From SYFT01 sp964471115 (GTDB lineage Bacteria; Acidobacteriota; Vicinamibacteria; Vicinamibacterales; SCN-69-37), in the NCBI GenBank assembly GCA_964471115.1, contig CAYYFE010000007.1:1-64000 (forward strand): a stretch of DNA of 64,000 nucleotides. The letters are read 5' to 3'. Below the pieces are notes generated by a model, which was not told the origin of the DNA, did not search any database, and saw nothing but the letters and a program-made list of their open reading frames with translations. Positions 23,839 through 34,547 of this stretch are shown in pieces. A program made the translations under genes and the position numbers. How positions within the stretch are numbered: the first letter of the stretch is position 1; each line of letters starts with the position of its first letter.

Positions 23839-25253
23839 CGAGCTTGACCCCCGATCGCTGGGCCGTCGTCACCCGGCTGTTTCACGACGCGCTGGTGCAG
23901 CCGCCCGAGTCACGCGACCGCTTCATCGACGAGGCCGCCGGCGACGCCGGGATTGCGGCCGAGGTGCGCTCACTCGTGGCGTTTCATGCCGACGCGGAGC
24001 AGTTTCTTGACGTGCCGGCGGTGGATCTCACCGGTGAGGGCGAACAGATTGGCCCGTACCGGGTCCTGCGCGAAGCCGGCGCCGGCGGCATGGGCGTCGT
24101 CTACCTGGCGGAAGACACCCGGTTGGGCCGGACCGTCGCCCTGAAAGCGGTGCCCCCGGCGTGGACGGGCGACCCGGCGCGCCGCGAACGCCTGCGGCAC
24201 GAGGCCCGCGCCGCGGCTGCGCTGTCGCACCCGGGGATTGCCATCATCTACGCGCTCGAAGAAATCGACGGGCAGCTCTACCTGGCCTCGGAGTTCGTAC
24301 GCGGGAACAACCTGCGCGAGGAACTGCGCCATGGGCCCATCCCGGTGACGCCGCTGTTGCGGACGGCGCAGGACCTGGCCGATGCCCTGGCCGCGGCGCA
24401 CGACCGCGGCATCGTGCACCGGGACCTCAAACCCGAGAACATCATGCGCACGCCGGAAGGGCGCGTGAAGATCATCGACTTCGGCGTGGCCGGCTTCGGG
24501 CCGGTCGAGGGCCAGTCACCCGGCACACCGGCCTACATGGCGCCCGAGCAACGCGACGGCGGCATCGTGGATGTCCGCGCCGACCAGTACGCCCTCGGCG
24601 TGATCCTGCATGAACTGGCCACCGGGCAGCATCCGTTTGCATCCGGCGATCGCGCGCGGCTCGACGAGATGCATCCCCAGCTGGCCGCGCTCGACGCGGT
24701 GATCGCGCGATGCCTGCGCCCCGCTCCGGAGGAGCGGTTTCCGACGACGGCCGCGCTGGTGCAGGCGCTGGCGGCGGTGGCCGCCGCGCAGCCGGTGCCG
24801 GCGACGCCGGTGGGCACGGTGGCGCCGCCCGCCCGCGCGTTTTCCCCGCTCTGGTGGTGGCAGTTCCATCAGCTGATCACCAGCCTGGGGTACGGCGTCG
24901 CGTTGTACTTTCTCTGGGCCGCGCGCGACTGGCTGCCGGGGCCTGAAGCCCAATGGCTGTTTCTCGGCGGATTCACCGGCGCGCTGACGGCCAACACCCT
25001 CCGCCTGCACCTGTGGTTCACGTCGCGGTTCTACCCGGAAGAGTGGGACACGCAGCGCCGGCAGGCCTGGGTCTGGACGCGCCTGGGTGACTTCGTCCTG
25101 GGTGCGGCCCTCCTGATGGCCGGCGCGCGCCACCTGACGCCGCAGCCCGACCTGGCGGCCCTGTTCATCGGATCGGCCATCACGATTCTCATCGCGTTCG
25201 CCATCATCGAACCGGCCACCACCCGCGCGGCCTCCCGGCAGCTGCATCGCTGA
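23835..25253 (+). CDS. Membrane-anchored Ser/Thr protein kinase
   Basis: A 472-aa protein beginning MTSLTPDRWAVVTRLF. A kinase domain spans about 72-315: Gly loop GAGGMGVVY (from 82), Lys104 (VALK), HRDLKPEN with Asp197, DFG at 215-217, and APEQ. All catalytic residues are intact. The C-terminal third has four hydrophobic segments (LGYGVALYFLWAAR; LFLGGFTGALTANTL; FVLGAALLMAGAR; ITILIAFAI), so it is membrane-bound rather than carrying a sensor propeller. It is coupled to the sigma gene by overlap. Confidence 0.93.
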   Translation: MTSLTPDRWAVVTRLFHDALVQPPESRDRFIDEAAGDAGIAAEVRSLVAFHADAEQFLDVPAVDLTGEGEQIGPYRVLREAGAGGMGVVYLAEDTRLGRTVALKAVPPAWTGDPARRERLRHEARAAAALSHPGIAIIYALEEIDGQLYLASEFVRGNNLREELRHGPIPVTPLLRTAQDLADALAAAHDRGIVHRDLKPENIMRTPEGRVKIIDFGVAGFGPVEGQSPGTPAYMAPEQRDGGIVDVRADQYALGVILHELATGQHPFASGDRARLDEMHPQLAALDAVIARCLRPAPEERFPTTAALVQALAAVAAAQPVPATPVGTVAPPARAFSPLWWWQFHQLITSLGYGVALYFLWAARDWLPGPEAQWLFLGGFTGALTANTLRLHLWFTSRFYPEEWDTQRRQAWVWTRLGDFVLGAALLMAGARHLTPQPDLAALFIGSAITILIAFAIIEPATTRAASRQLHR

Positions 25254-25299
25254 GCCCCTTCCCGCCCGGTCTGCGCATTCCGGGACAAGGGAGGCACAG

Positions 25300-26004
25300 A
25301 TGCAGGCAGTCGCAGATTTCCGGGAATCAGTACGAGACATGCGGGGGGTGACGGTGGGACTGGAGCGGCGTGTGCTCCAGTGGCTGGCGCCGCGCATCCC
25401 GGCGCGGATTCATGCCGACCATCTCACTGCGCTCGCCTTTGCCGCGATGGCCGGCGCCGGCGCGGCATACGCCTGGTCGGCGTCCACACCCTGGGCGTTG
25501 TGGCTCGTCAACCTGCTCCTGGTCGTCAACTGGTTTGGCGACAGTCTCGACGGCACGCTGGCGCGGGTCCGGCAGCAGCAGCGGCCGCGCTACGGCTTCT
25601 ACGTCGATCACGTCGTCGACGCCGCGGGCGCGGCGTTCCTGCTGGCCGGCCTCGCGTGGTCGGGTTACATGTCGGCCGGAGTCGCCACGGCGCTGATGGC
25701 TGCGTACTTCCTCGTCGGAATCGAGATCTACCTGGCCACCTACTGCGTCGGGCGTTTCGCGATGAGCGCCGGGGGTGTCGGCGGCACCGAACTGCGGCTC
25801 ATCCTGATCGCGATGAACGCCGGGGTGTTCTGGCTGCACCCTGAGCCTCGCCTGACGATCGGCTCGATCGACACCCGGGTGCTCGACCCCGTGGGCGTGG
25901 CCGCGACGGCGCTGCTCGCGCTCACGTTCGCCGTGGCCGCGGCCCGGCACACGCGGCAGTTGTTTCAGGAGGAACCGCGGTCGAGCACCTGCCGGACGCG
26001 CTGA
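25300..26004 (+). CDS. CDP-alcohol phosphatidyltransferase
   Basis: A 234-aa integral membrane enzyme that joins a CDP-linked lipid to an alcohol with release of CMP. The complete motif D-x2-DG-x2-AR-x9-G-x3-D-x3-D is visible with Asp81, Asp84, Gly85, Ala88, Arg89, Gly99, Asp103 and Asp107. About five further TM helices are present. The acceptor alcohol (glycerol-3-phosphate, serine, inositol or other) is unknown. Its 3' end overlaps the histidine kinase on the other strand by 40 bases. Confidence 0.88.
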   Translation: MQAVADFRESVRDMRGVTVGLERRVLQWLAPRIPARIHADHLTALAFAAMAGAGAAYAWSASTPWALWLVNLLLVVNWFGDSLDGTLARVRQQQRPRYGFYVDHVVDAAGAAFLLAGLAWSGYMSAGVATALMAAYFLVGIEIYLATYCVGRFAMSAGGVGGTELRLILIAMNAGVFWLHPEPRLTIGSIDTRVLDPVGVAATALLALTFAVAAARHTRQLFQEEPRSSTCRTR

Positions 26005-28043
26005 GACAACACGGAGGGCAGGTACGGCTTGGGCAGGAAGTCGAGGGTCTCGTCGACCCGGCCGCCCGCGTTCACGATCTCCTCGTTGTAGCCGGACGTG
26101 AAGAGGATCTTCACGTCCGGCCGATCGCGGCGCAACCGCTCGGCCATTTCCCAGCCGCCCATCTGCGGCATGACCACATCGGTCACCACAATCGCCAGCC
26201 GATCGCCCAGGTGCTGCGCGGTCTGCAACCCTTCGACCCCGTTGTTCGCCGTGCGCACGTCATACCCCTGGCGCTCCAGCGTGGCCCGCGCCACGTCGCG
26301 CACCATTGGCTCATCCTCGACGACCAGCACGAGTTCGGTGCCTCGCGTCGCCCCCGACCCGACGGGAGCGGCGGCGTGCGCGCCGGTTCCGGCCGCCACC
26401 ACGGGGAAATAACAGGTCACCGTCGTGCCCTGGCCGACCTGGCTCTGCAGATGCATGTAGCCGCCGAACTGGGTGACGACGCCAAACGCCGTCGACAGGC
26501 CAAGTCCGGTGCCCTGCCCCTTCGGCTTGGTGGAGAAGAAGGGATCGAACACCTGGCCGCGGATCTCCGGCGGAATGCCCACGCCCGCATCGGCGACCGA
26601 CACGGCGACAAACAGCCCGGCCGGCACGTCGGTGCCGGCGACCGGTCCGCGGACGGTCTCGGTGCACAGGCGCAGCTGCCCACCCGCCGGCATGGCATCG
26701 CGCGCGTTGGACGCGAGATTGAGCAGCACCTGTTCGACCTGCGTCGGATCCACCCGCGCCACCGCCTGCGTCGCTCGGGTCTCGACCTGCACCGTGACGG
26801 AGGGGCCGGCCAGATGCCGCACCAGGGGCACGGCGGCCTCCACCAGTTCATTGAGGTCCGTCAGGCGCGGGTCCACCACCTGCCGCCTGGCAAACGTCAG
26901 CAGTTGCCGCGTGAGCGACGAGGCGCGCTGGCCGGCGCTCTCGATTTCGGCGAGTCCCTGCGCGAGTTCCTCCGACGCCGGATGCACCGGCAGCTCGACC
27001 GCGGTGTCGCGCAGCAGATCGGCATAGGACAGGATCACCGTCAGCAGGTTGTTGAAGTCGTGCGCGACGCCGCCGGCCAGGCGGCCGAGGCTTTCCATCT
27101 TCTGCGATTCCAGCAGCTGCGCCTCGAGGCGGTGCCGGCGGGTGACGTCGAACGCCAGGCCCGCCACCAGGTAGATGCCGCCGTCGGCCCGGCGAATCGG
27201 AAACTGGAGATCCTCGATCCAGACCGTTTCGCCGTCGGGACGTGTGATGCGGTACTCGATGTCGAGCCGGGTCAACCGCTCCTTGTAGGCCGCGGTCACG
27301 CGCGCGCGGTCGGCCTCGTGCACGGCATCGAGGAAGGAATACGGATTCCGGTACAACGAGGCGCGTGTGCGGCCCCAGATGCGTTCGTACGCGGGACTGA
27401 TGAACAACATGCTCCCGGTCGAGGGTTCGACCAGGTACACGACCGCGGGGATGTGTTCGGCCAACTGGCGAAAGCGTTCTTCGCTTTCGCGCAAGGCGTC
27501 CTCGGCGGCGCGTTGTTCGGTCTCGTCGATGAGGACGGCGACGTGGCCCGTGCAGTCGCGCCCCGACCAGATGGGGGCCGACCGCAACCGCCACCAGAAG
27601 ACGCGGCCATCGACGTGGAGGAAGCGGCCCGCATCGGTGAAGGGCCGGCGGGCGTCGACGGCGTCGGCCACGGCCTGGCGCACGCGATCGCGATCGTCGG
27701 GATGACAGGCCGCCAGCCAGCGGCTGCCGATGGCCGATTCAAACGGCAGGCCGAGCAGCCGCAGCGCGGCCTCGTTGAGATACCGCACGTCACCGGCGGT
27801 CGTGAACATCACGATGCCGGCCGGCGAGGTTTCCGCCATCGCGCGAAACTCCGCTTCGCTGCGGCGCAGCGCGGCTTCACTGGACGCCCGCGATGCCAGA
27901 TCGGCCGCGTGCCGTCGCGCCTGATCGGCCGCCGCCGCCTCGGCACGGCGCAGCGCCACCCCGCGGCGGTGCGCAAGCACACCCAGCGCCGTCGCGCTGA
28001 TCACCAGCAGAGCGCCAGCCAGCCACATCAACACGGGGAACAC
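25965..28043 (-). CDS. Hybrid sensor histidine kinase with PAS domains and receiver
   Basis: A 692-aa protein. There is one N-terminal TM (about 5-26), a short coiled coil, two PAS domains (about 62-175 and 185-300), a phospho-acceptor His328 in GGVAHDFNNLL, an HATPase domain with the N, G1 and G2 boxes (NLASNARDAMP; DAGVGIPPEIRGQVFDPFFSTK; GLGLSTAFGVV), and a C-terminal receiver (LVLVVEDEP; phospho-Asp in VVTDVVMPQMGG). No separate response-regulator gene is adjacent, so output is probably via a distant partner. Confidence 0.94.
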   Translation of the reverse strand: MFPVLMWLAGALLVISATALGVLAHRRGVALRRAEAAAADQARRHAADLASRASSEAALRRSEAEFRAMAETSPAGIVMFTTAGDVRYLNEAALRLLGLPFESAIGSRWLAACHPDDRDRVRQAVADAVDARRPFTDAGRFLHVDGRVFWWRLRSAPIWSGRDCTGHVAVLIDETEQRAAEDALRESEERFRQLAEHIPAVVYLVEPSTGSMLFISPAYERIWGRTRASLYRNPYSFLDAVHEADRARVTAAYKERLTRLDIEYRITRPDGETVWIEDLQFPIRRADGGIYLVAGLAFDVTRRHRLEAQLLESQKMESLGRLAGGVAHDFNNLLTVILSYADLLRDTAVELPVHPASEELAQGLAEIESAGQRASSLTRQLLTFARRQVVDPRLTDLNELVEAAVPLVRHLAGPSVTVQVETRATQAVARVDPTQVEQVLLNLASNARDAMPAGGQLRLCTETVRGPVAGTDVPAGLFVAVSVADAGVGIPPEIRGQVFDPFFSTKPKGQGTGLGLSTAFGVVTQFGGYMHLQSQVGQGTTVTCYFPVVAAGTGAHAAAPVGSGATRGTELVLVVEDEPMVRDVARATLERQGYDVRTANNGVEGLQTAQHLGDRLAIVVTDVVMPQMGGWEMAERLRRDRPDVKILFTSGYNEEIVNAGGRVDETLDFLPKPYLPSVLSQRVRQVLDRGSS

Positions 28044-28072
28044 GCGCCCATTATGCGGTCTATGATGGAACC

Positions 28073-29542
28073 TTGGCAGTCAGAGCCGTCGTTTTTACCC
28101 TGTTCGCGACCGCGTCGATCGCCGCCTGGACCCTCGCTCAGCCCGGCGCATCGTATCGGGTCGTCACCACGGCCGGCACGCAGACGCTGGCGATCGTGGC
28201 CACGTCCGGCTCGGTCGACATGGTGACACTGGATGCCGTAGCGCGACAGTTTGGCCTCACCGTTCGGGATGATCCCCGCGCGGGGGGCGCGGTGGTCGCC
28301 GCCGGCACCGAACGCATCATCATCGCGGCGGGCCAACCCACGGTGTCGGTCGGCGGGCGCGTCCTGTCACTCTCGGCACCCATTGTCCGGACCGGTACGA
28401 CGTGGCAGGTGCCGGTCGACTTCCTGCGCGCGCTGGGACGCGGCATCGACGTGCGGCGGCCATCGCGGCTCATCGTCGTGCCGCCGGCGGTCGTGCCAAC
28501 GATCACGCCGCGGTTCGAGCGCACACCTGCGGGCGGACGACTGACGCTCGACGTCGAACCCGGCGTCGCCACCCGAGTGACGGAGGAAGGCCCGCGCACG
28601 CTGATCCGGTTCCAGGCGCAGGCGATCGACCTCGCGCCGCTGTCGGGCGCCCCCGGTGAACTGGTGGCCGACCTTCGCGTGGCTGACACGTCGCTGGTCA
28701 TCGAGCCCGGCCCCCTCGTCACCGGGATCCGCGCGGTGGACGCGGGTTCCCCATCGCGGCTGACATTCGACCTCGAAGCACCAACCGCCGCGCCGCCGCC
28801 GGCGGCGCCACCCGTGCCGTTTGATCGACCCGAGTCACGGATCCGCACGGTCGTCATCGACCCTGGTCACGGCGGCGACGACCGCGGCGCGTCCAGCCCG
28901 GACGGGGCCCTCGAGAAGGACGTCACGCTGGCGGTGGCGCTGCGGCTCAAGACTCAGCTGGAATCCCGCTTCGGACTCCGTGTGTTGCTGACCCGCGACG
29001 GCGACGCCGCGGTGGACCTCGACCGTCGCGCGGCGCAGGCCAACAACGCCAAGGCCGATCTGTTTCTGAGCCTTCACGCCAACGGCAGCCCACGGCCGGA
29101 GACGGCCGGCGCGCAGGTGCTGAGCCTGCTGGCCGACGCGTACGCGGACGTGGAGGGCGCGGCCCCGCATCGTGACGCGCCGCCGTTGCCGGTGCCGGTG
29201 GTGGGCGGCGGCACCCGGGTCATTGACGCGGTCCCGTGGCAACTCGCGCAGCTGCCCCAGACCGCCGGATCCGAACGGCTGGCAGCGCTGCTGGTGAACC
29301 GGCTCACCGCCGCGGGCATTCCCATGCACGCGCCGGGCGGCCTGCGCGCGCCCCTGCGCGGCCTGGTCGGGGCCAACATGCCTGCGGTCCTCATCGAACT
29401 GGGATTTCTGACCAACGAGGACGATGCGCGGCGGTTGCGGGATGGCGCCCATCAATCCGCGCTGGCCGACGCCATCGCGCAGGCGGTCGGCGACCTGCGG
29501 CTCGGCGCGCCGTCACCGGCCTCCCCCGGAGGCGCCCAATGA
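28073..29542 (+). CDS. N-acetylmuramoyl-L-alanine amidase (Amidase_3) with AMIN domain
   Basis: A 489-aa cell-wall hydrolase that cuts the bond between MurNAc and the stem peptide. There is a hydrophobic N-terminus (VVFTLFATASIAAWTLAQP), copper-amine-oxidase-like/AMIN-type beta domains to about 250, and a catalytic Zn domain from 260 with ligands in DPGHGGDD, LEKDVTL and LSLHANG plus the Glu in VLIELGFL. The only plausible start in this frame is TTG 28073, 29 bases from the divergent kinase gene. It overlaps the GerMN gene by 4 bases. Confidence 0.9.
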   Translation: MAVRAVVFTLFATASIAAWTLAQPGASYRVVTTAGTQTLAIVATSGSVDMVTLDAVARQFGLTVRDDPRAGGAVVAAGTERIIIAAGQPTVSVGGRVLSLSAPIVRTGTTWQVPVDFLRALGRGIDVRRPSRLIVVPPAVVPTITPRFERTPAGGRLTLDVEPGVATRVTEEGPRTLIRFQAQAIDLAPLSGAPGELVADLRVADTSLVIEPGPLVTGIRAVDAGSPSRLTFDLEAPTAAPPPAAPPVPFDRPESRIRTVVIDPGHGGDDRGASSPDGALEKDVTLAVALRLKTQLESRFGLRVLLTRDGDAAVDLDRRAAQANNAKADLFLSLHANGSPRPETAGAQVLSLLADAYADVEGAAPHRDAPPLPVPVVGGGTRVIDAVPWQLAQLPQTAGSERLAALLVNRLTAAGIPMHAPGGLRAPLRGLVGANMPAVLIELGFLTNEDDARRLRDGAHQSALADAIAQAVGDLRLGAPSPASPGGAQ

Positions 29543-30126
29543 CGGTGTCATGGCGCGCCATCATCATCGGCGTGGCCGCGATGGCCGTCTCGCTGTGGCT
29601 GCTGGCCCTGTGGCTGCCGGGGTGGCTGGCCCCGGTTCCGTCCGGTTCGGCGGCCTCTGACGCAGCGGCGCCGCTGGCGGGCACCGGCGAGGCCGATGCG
29701 CGCCGCATTCATGCACTGCTCTTTTACGTGGCGCCGTCAGGCGACGCGCTGGTCGGGATCGATCGGGAGGTGCCGTACGCCCCGTCGCCCGCCGCCCAGG
29801 CCCGCGCGATCGTCGAGGCGCAGCTGGCCGCCCCGCCTCCGGGGCAGGTGTCGGCCGTGCCCGCGGGCGCGAGCGTGCGGGCGTTGTTTCTCACAGGTCG
29901 AGGCGAGGCCTTCATCGATCTCAGCAGCGAACTGGCCAGCCAGCACCCCGGCGGATCCACGGCTGAAGCCCTCACCGTGTACGCCATCGTGCACGCGCTC
30001 ACGGTCAACCTGCCCGACATCTCCTCCGTGCAGATCCTGATCAACGGACGCGAGGTGGACACGCTGGCGGGTCACCTCGACCTGCGGCATCCCCTCAAGC
30101 GCGATGCGAGGTGGATTGCGCAATAG
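29539..30126 (+). CDS. GerMN-domain membrane protein
   Basis: A 195-aa protein with one N-terminal TM (IIIGVAAMAVSLWLLALWLP) and a GerMN domain at about 50-175 (RIHALLFYVAPSGDALVGIDREV, then GRGEAFIDLSSELASQHPGGSTAE). This domain is found in GerM and LpqB and is thought to bind peptidoglycan or protein partners. It is coupled to the amidase gene, so both probably act at the cell wall. Its TAG (30124-30126) is fused to a heptamer array. Confidence 0.87.
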   Translation: MTVSWRAIIIGVAAMAVSLWLLALWLPGWLAPVPSGSAASDAAAPLAGTGEADARRIHALLFYVAPSGDALVGIDREVPYAPSPAAQARAIVEAQLAAPPPGQVSAVPAGASVRALFLTGRGEAFIDLSSELASQHPGGSTAEALTVYAIVHALTVNLPDISSVQILINGREVDTLAGHLDLRHPLKRDARWIAQ

Positions 30127-30183
30127 TGCGCAGTGCGCAGTGCGGAGTGCGGAGTGCGAAGTGCGGGGTGCGGGGTGCGAAGC
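30124..30183 (+). repeat. 7-bp tandem repeat array B2 at the GerMN stop
   Basis: The stop TAG opens a run of about eight heptamers GCGNRGT (GCGCAGT, GCGGAGT, GCGAAGT, GCGGGGT). G-rich on the sense strand. It lies between the GerMN stop and the rph start 30212 and is the same family, in reverse orientation, as the insert in rlmN. Confidence 0.9.
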
Positions 30184-30211
30184 TGCGGCCGTGCTGGTAC
30201 ACAATGGGGAG

Positions 30212-30943
30212 ATGACCCGACTGTTTGACCGCGCGCCTGATGCCCTGCGCCCGACGACCCTGACCCCGAACGTCCTGATCCACGCGGAAGGGTCGGTCCT
30301 GATTGAAGCGGGTCTGACCCGTGTGATGTGCACCGCGTCGGTGGAAGACCGGGTCCCGCCGTTTCTCCGGGGCACGGGCAAGGGCTGGGTGACGGCGGAG
30401 TACGGCATGCTGCCGCGCGCGACGTCCACGCGGACGCAGCGGGAAGCCACGGCGGGCAAGGTCGGCGGCCGGACCCAGGAAATTCAGCGGCTCATCGGCC
30501 GATCGCTGCGCTCGGTGACGGCGCTCAAGGAGCTCGGCGAGCGCACGATCTGGATCGACTGCGACGTCATTCAGGCCGACGGTGGCACACGCACCGCAGC
30601 GATCACCGGCGGATTCGTCGCGCTGGTTCTCGCGCTGGAACGCCTGCGGCAGCAGGGCGCCATCCGTACGATCCCCATCACCGATTACGTCGCCGCCACC
30701 AGCGTCGGCATCGTGCAGCAGACGCCGCTGCTCGACCTGGCCTATGAAGAGGATTCCACCGCGGAGGTCGACATGAACGTGGTCAAGACCGGCCGCGGCA
30801 AGTTCATCGAGGTGCAGGGCACCGCGGAAACCGAGCCCTTCGACCGCACCGCCCTCGACACCCTGCTGGCCCTGGCCGACAAGGGCATCACCGACCTGGT
30901 CGACAAGCAGCGGGCGGTGGTGGGGACGGTGTTGAACAGGTAA
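30212..30943 (+). CDS. rph: Ribonuclease PH
   Basis: A 243-aa phosphorolytic 3'-5' exonuclease that trims tRNA 3' ends. Residues RPTTLTPNVLIHAEGSVLIE and VTAEYGMLPRATSTRTQREA carry the conserved Arg and phosphate-binding residues, with GRSLRSVTALKELGERTIWIDCDV and ALVLALERL following. The start ATG 30212 is preceded by GGGGAG; a longer open frame only covers the repeat array. The stop TAA is followed at once by repeat array D1. Confidence 0.96.
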   Translation: MTRLFDRAPDALRPTTLTPNVLIHAEGSVLIEAGLTRVMCTASVEDRVPPFLRGTGKGWVTAEYGMLPRATSTRTQREATAGKVGGRTQEIQRLIGRSLRSVTALKELGERTIWIDCDVIQADGGTRTAAITGGFVALVLALERLRQQGAIRTIPITDYVAATSVGIVQQTPLLDLAYEEDSTAEVDMNVVKTGRGKFIEVQGTAETEPFDRTALDTLLALADKGITDLVDKQRAVVGTVLNR

Positions 30944-31017
30944 TCAGGGCGCAGGACACAGGGAACAGGTAGAACTTGCCTTCCCTGATCCCTGTGCCCT
31001 GATCCCTGTGCCCTGCC
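30944..31017. repeat. 7-bp CAGGG array D1 between convergent rph and metalloprotease genes
   Basis: On the minus strand, directly after the metalloprotease stop, are five perfect-period heptamers NNCAGGG (GGCAGGG, CACAGGG, ATCAGGG, CACAGGG, ATCAGGG). On the plus strand, directly after the rph stop, is a degenerate version (TCAGGGC, GCAGGAC, ACAGGGA). The two halves are inverted, so a hairpin can form, and each is of the form (GGGN4)n on its own gene's sense strand, a canonical G-quadruplex pattern for the minus half. Confidence 0.88.
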
Positions 31018-33576
<2,559 letters not shown>

Positions 33577-33637
33577 GAGACACTCCTCCCAGACGGGATG
33601 CGTTTTGGAAATCCCGCCGATTATACCCGCGCCGCCG

Positions 33638-34228
33638 ATGCCGCCCCTGCTGTTTGCCACCACCAACATGGACAAGGTCCGGGAAGTCGCCCTGCTGCTG
33701 GGCCCCGGCTGGCCCCTGCGCACGCTGCGGGACCTGGCGCCGATTCCCGAACCGGAGGAAACCGGCGTCACGTTCATGGAAAACGCCATCCTCAAGGCCC
33801 GCGCTTACGCGACCGCCTCCGGCGCGATGGCCGTGGCGGAAGACTCGGGCCTGGTCATCGATGCGCTGGGCGGCGCGCCGGGCGTGCAGTCGGCACGGTA
33901 TCCGGGCGCGACGTACCCGGAAAAGTTCGAGCACCTGTATCGCGCGCTCAGGGCTCACCCGCGGCCGTGGACCGCCCGGTACGTCTGCGCCGTGGCCGTG
34001 GCCGCCCCGGACGTCCTGTACACGACCGAGGGCGTCTGCGAAGGCGAGATCGCCCTCGAGCCGCGCGGCACCCATGGCTTCGGGTACGACCCGATCTTCT
34101 ACTGTCCGGAGTACGGGCGGACGTTCGGTGAGGTGGCGGACGCCGAGAAGCTGGCCGTGGCGCATCGCGGCCGCGCGTTCCGGCAGCTACGGGAGTGGCT
34201 GGCTACTCGGGTCGAATCGCTTCGTTGA
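33638..34228 (+). CDS. rdgB: XTP/dITP diphosphatase (RdgB/HAM1)
   Basis: A 196-aa enzyme that removes non-canonical purine nucleotides by hydrolysing XTP and dITP to the monophosphate. The family motifs are LLFATTNMDKVREV (for T/SxNxxK), EPEETGVTFMENAILKAR, AEDSGLVIDALGG and HGFGYDPIF. ATG 33638 opens directly with the first motif. The 3' end overlaps the small zinc-ribbon gene on the other strand by 26 bases. Confidence 0.95.
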   Translation: MPPLLFATTNMDKVREVALLLGPGWPLRTLRDLAPIPEPEETGVTFMENAILKARAYATASGAMAVAEDSGLVIDALGGAPGVQSARYPGATYPEKFEHLYRALRAHPRPWTARYVCAVAVAAPDVLYTTEGVCEGEIALEPRGTHGFGYDPIFYCPEYGRTFGEVADAEKLAVAHRGRAFRQLREWLATRVESLR

Positions 34229-34424
34229 GACCGAAAAACAACAAACCGCCAATCACAAACCCCATGACCGGTATGTGGGAGGGCTCGAGCAGCAGGTGCA
34301 CGAACGCGCCGAACACCCCGCCCAGCAGGGTCGCGCCCGTCTGACGCCGGAGCCGCCGCAACCAGACGGGCCGGCAACGGTGGCCCTCAGACAAGGGACC
34401 AAGGCATCGGGGGCAGGTAGCCAT
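34203..34424 (-). CDS. Small zinc-ribbon membrane protein
   Basis: A 73-aa protein. The N-terminus has CPRC and a later HRC, enough for a small zinc ribbon, followed by a basic patch (RRLRRQTG) and two hydrophobic helices (LLGGVFGAFVHLLL; IPVMGFVIGGLLFFGL). The function is unknown. The composition and motif make it more than a shadow of rdgB, with which it overlaps by 26 bases at the 3' end. Nothing else is clear in 34425-34530 except the leader of the next gene. Confidence 0.6.
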   Translation of the reverse strand: MATCPRCLGPLSEGHRCRPVWLRRLRRQTGATLLGGVFGAFVHLLLEPSHIPVMGFVIGGLLFFGLNEAIRPE

Positions 34425-34547
34425 TCAGCGATAAACGGTGAAACCGCGCGGATTGTACCACGCGATTCCCGCCGTCCCTCTGGACCTTGGCGTCCGCTTT
34501 TGGCACAATCGGCGCGGTTTCCCCAACCACACCGGAGGTAGATGTCC

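Noticed and set aside
26211..28226. A 671-aa plus-strand frame opposite the histidine kinase, and similar long frames at 7413-9068, 12756-14333, 36117-37481 and 57279-58565
   Set aside because: All are exact antisense of well-supported genes, with low-complexity composition and no recognisable domain.
30983..31017. Telomere-like or replication-terminus repeat
   Set aside because: The CAGGG heptamers resemble telomeric G-repeats in form, but they are short, internal, and tied to gene ends.
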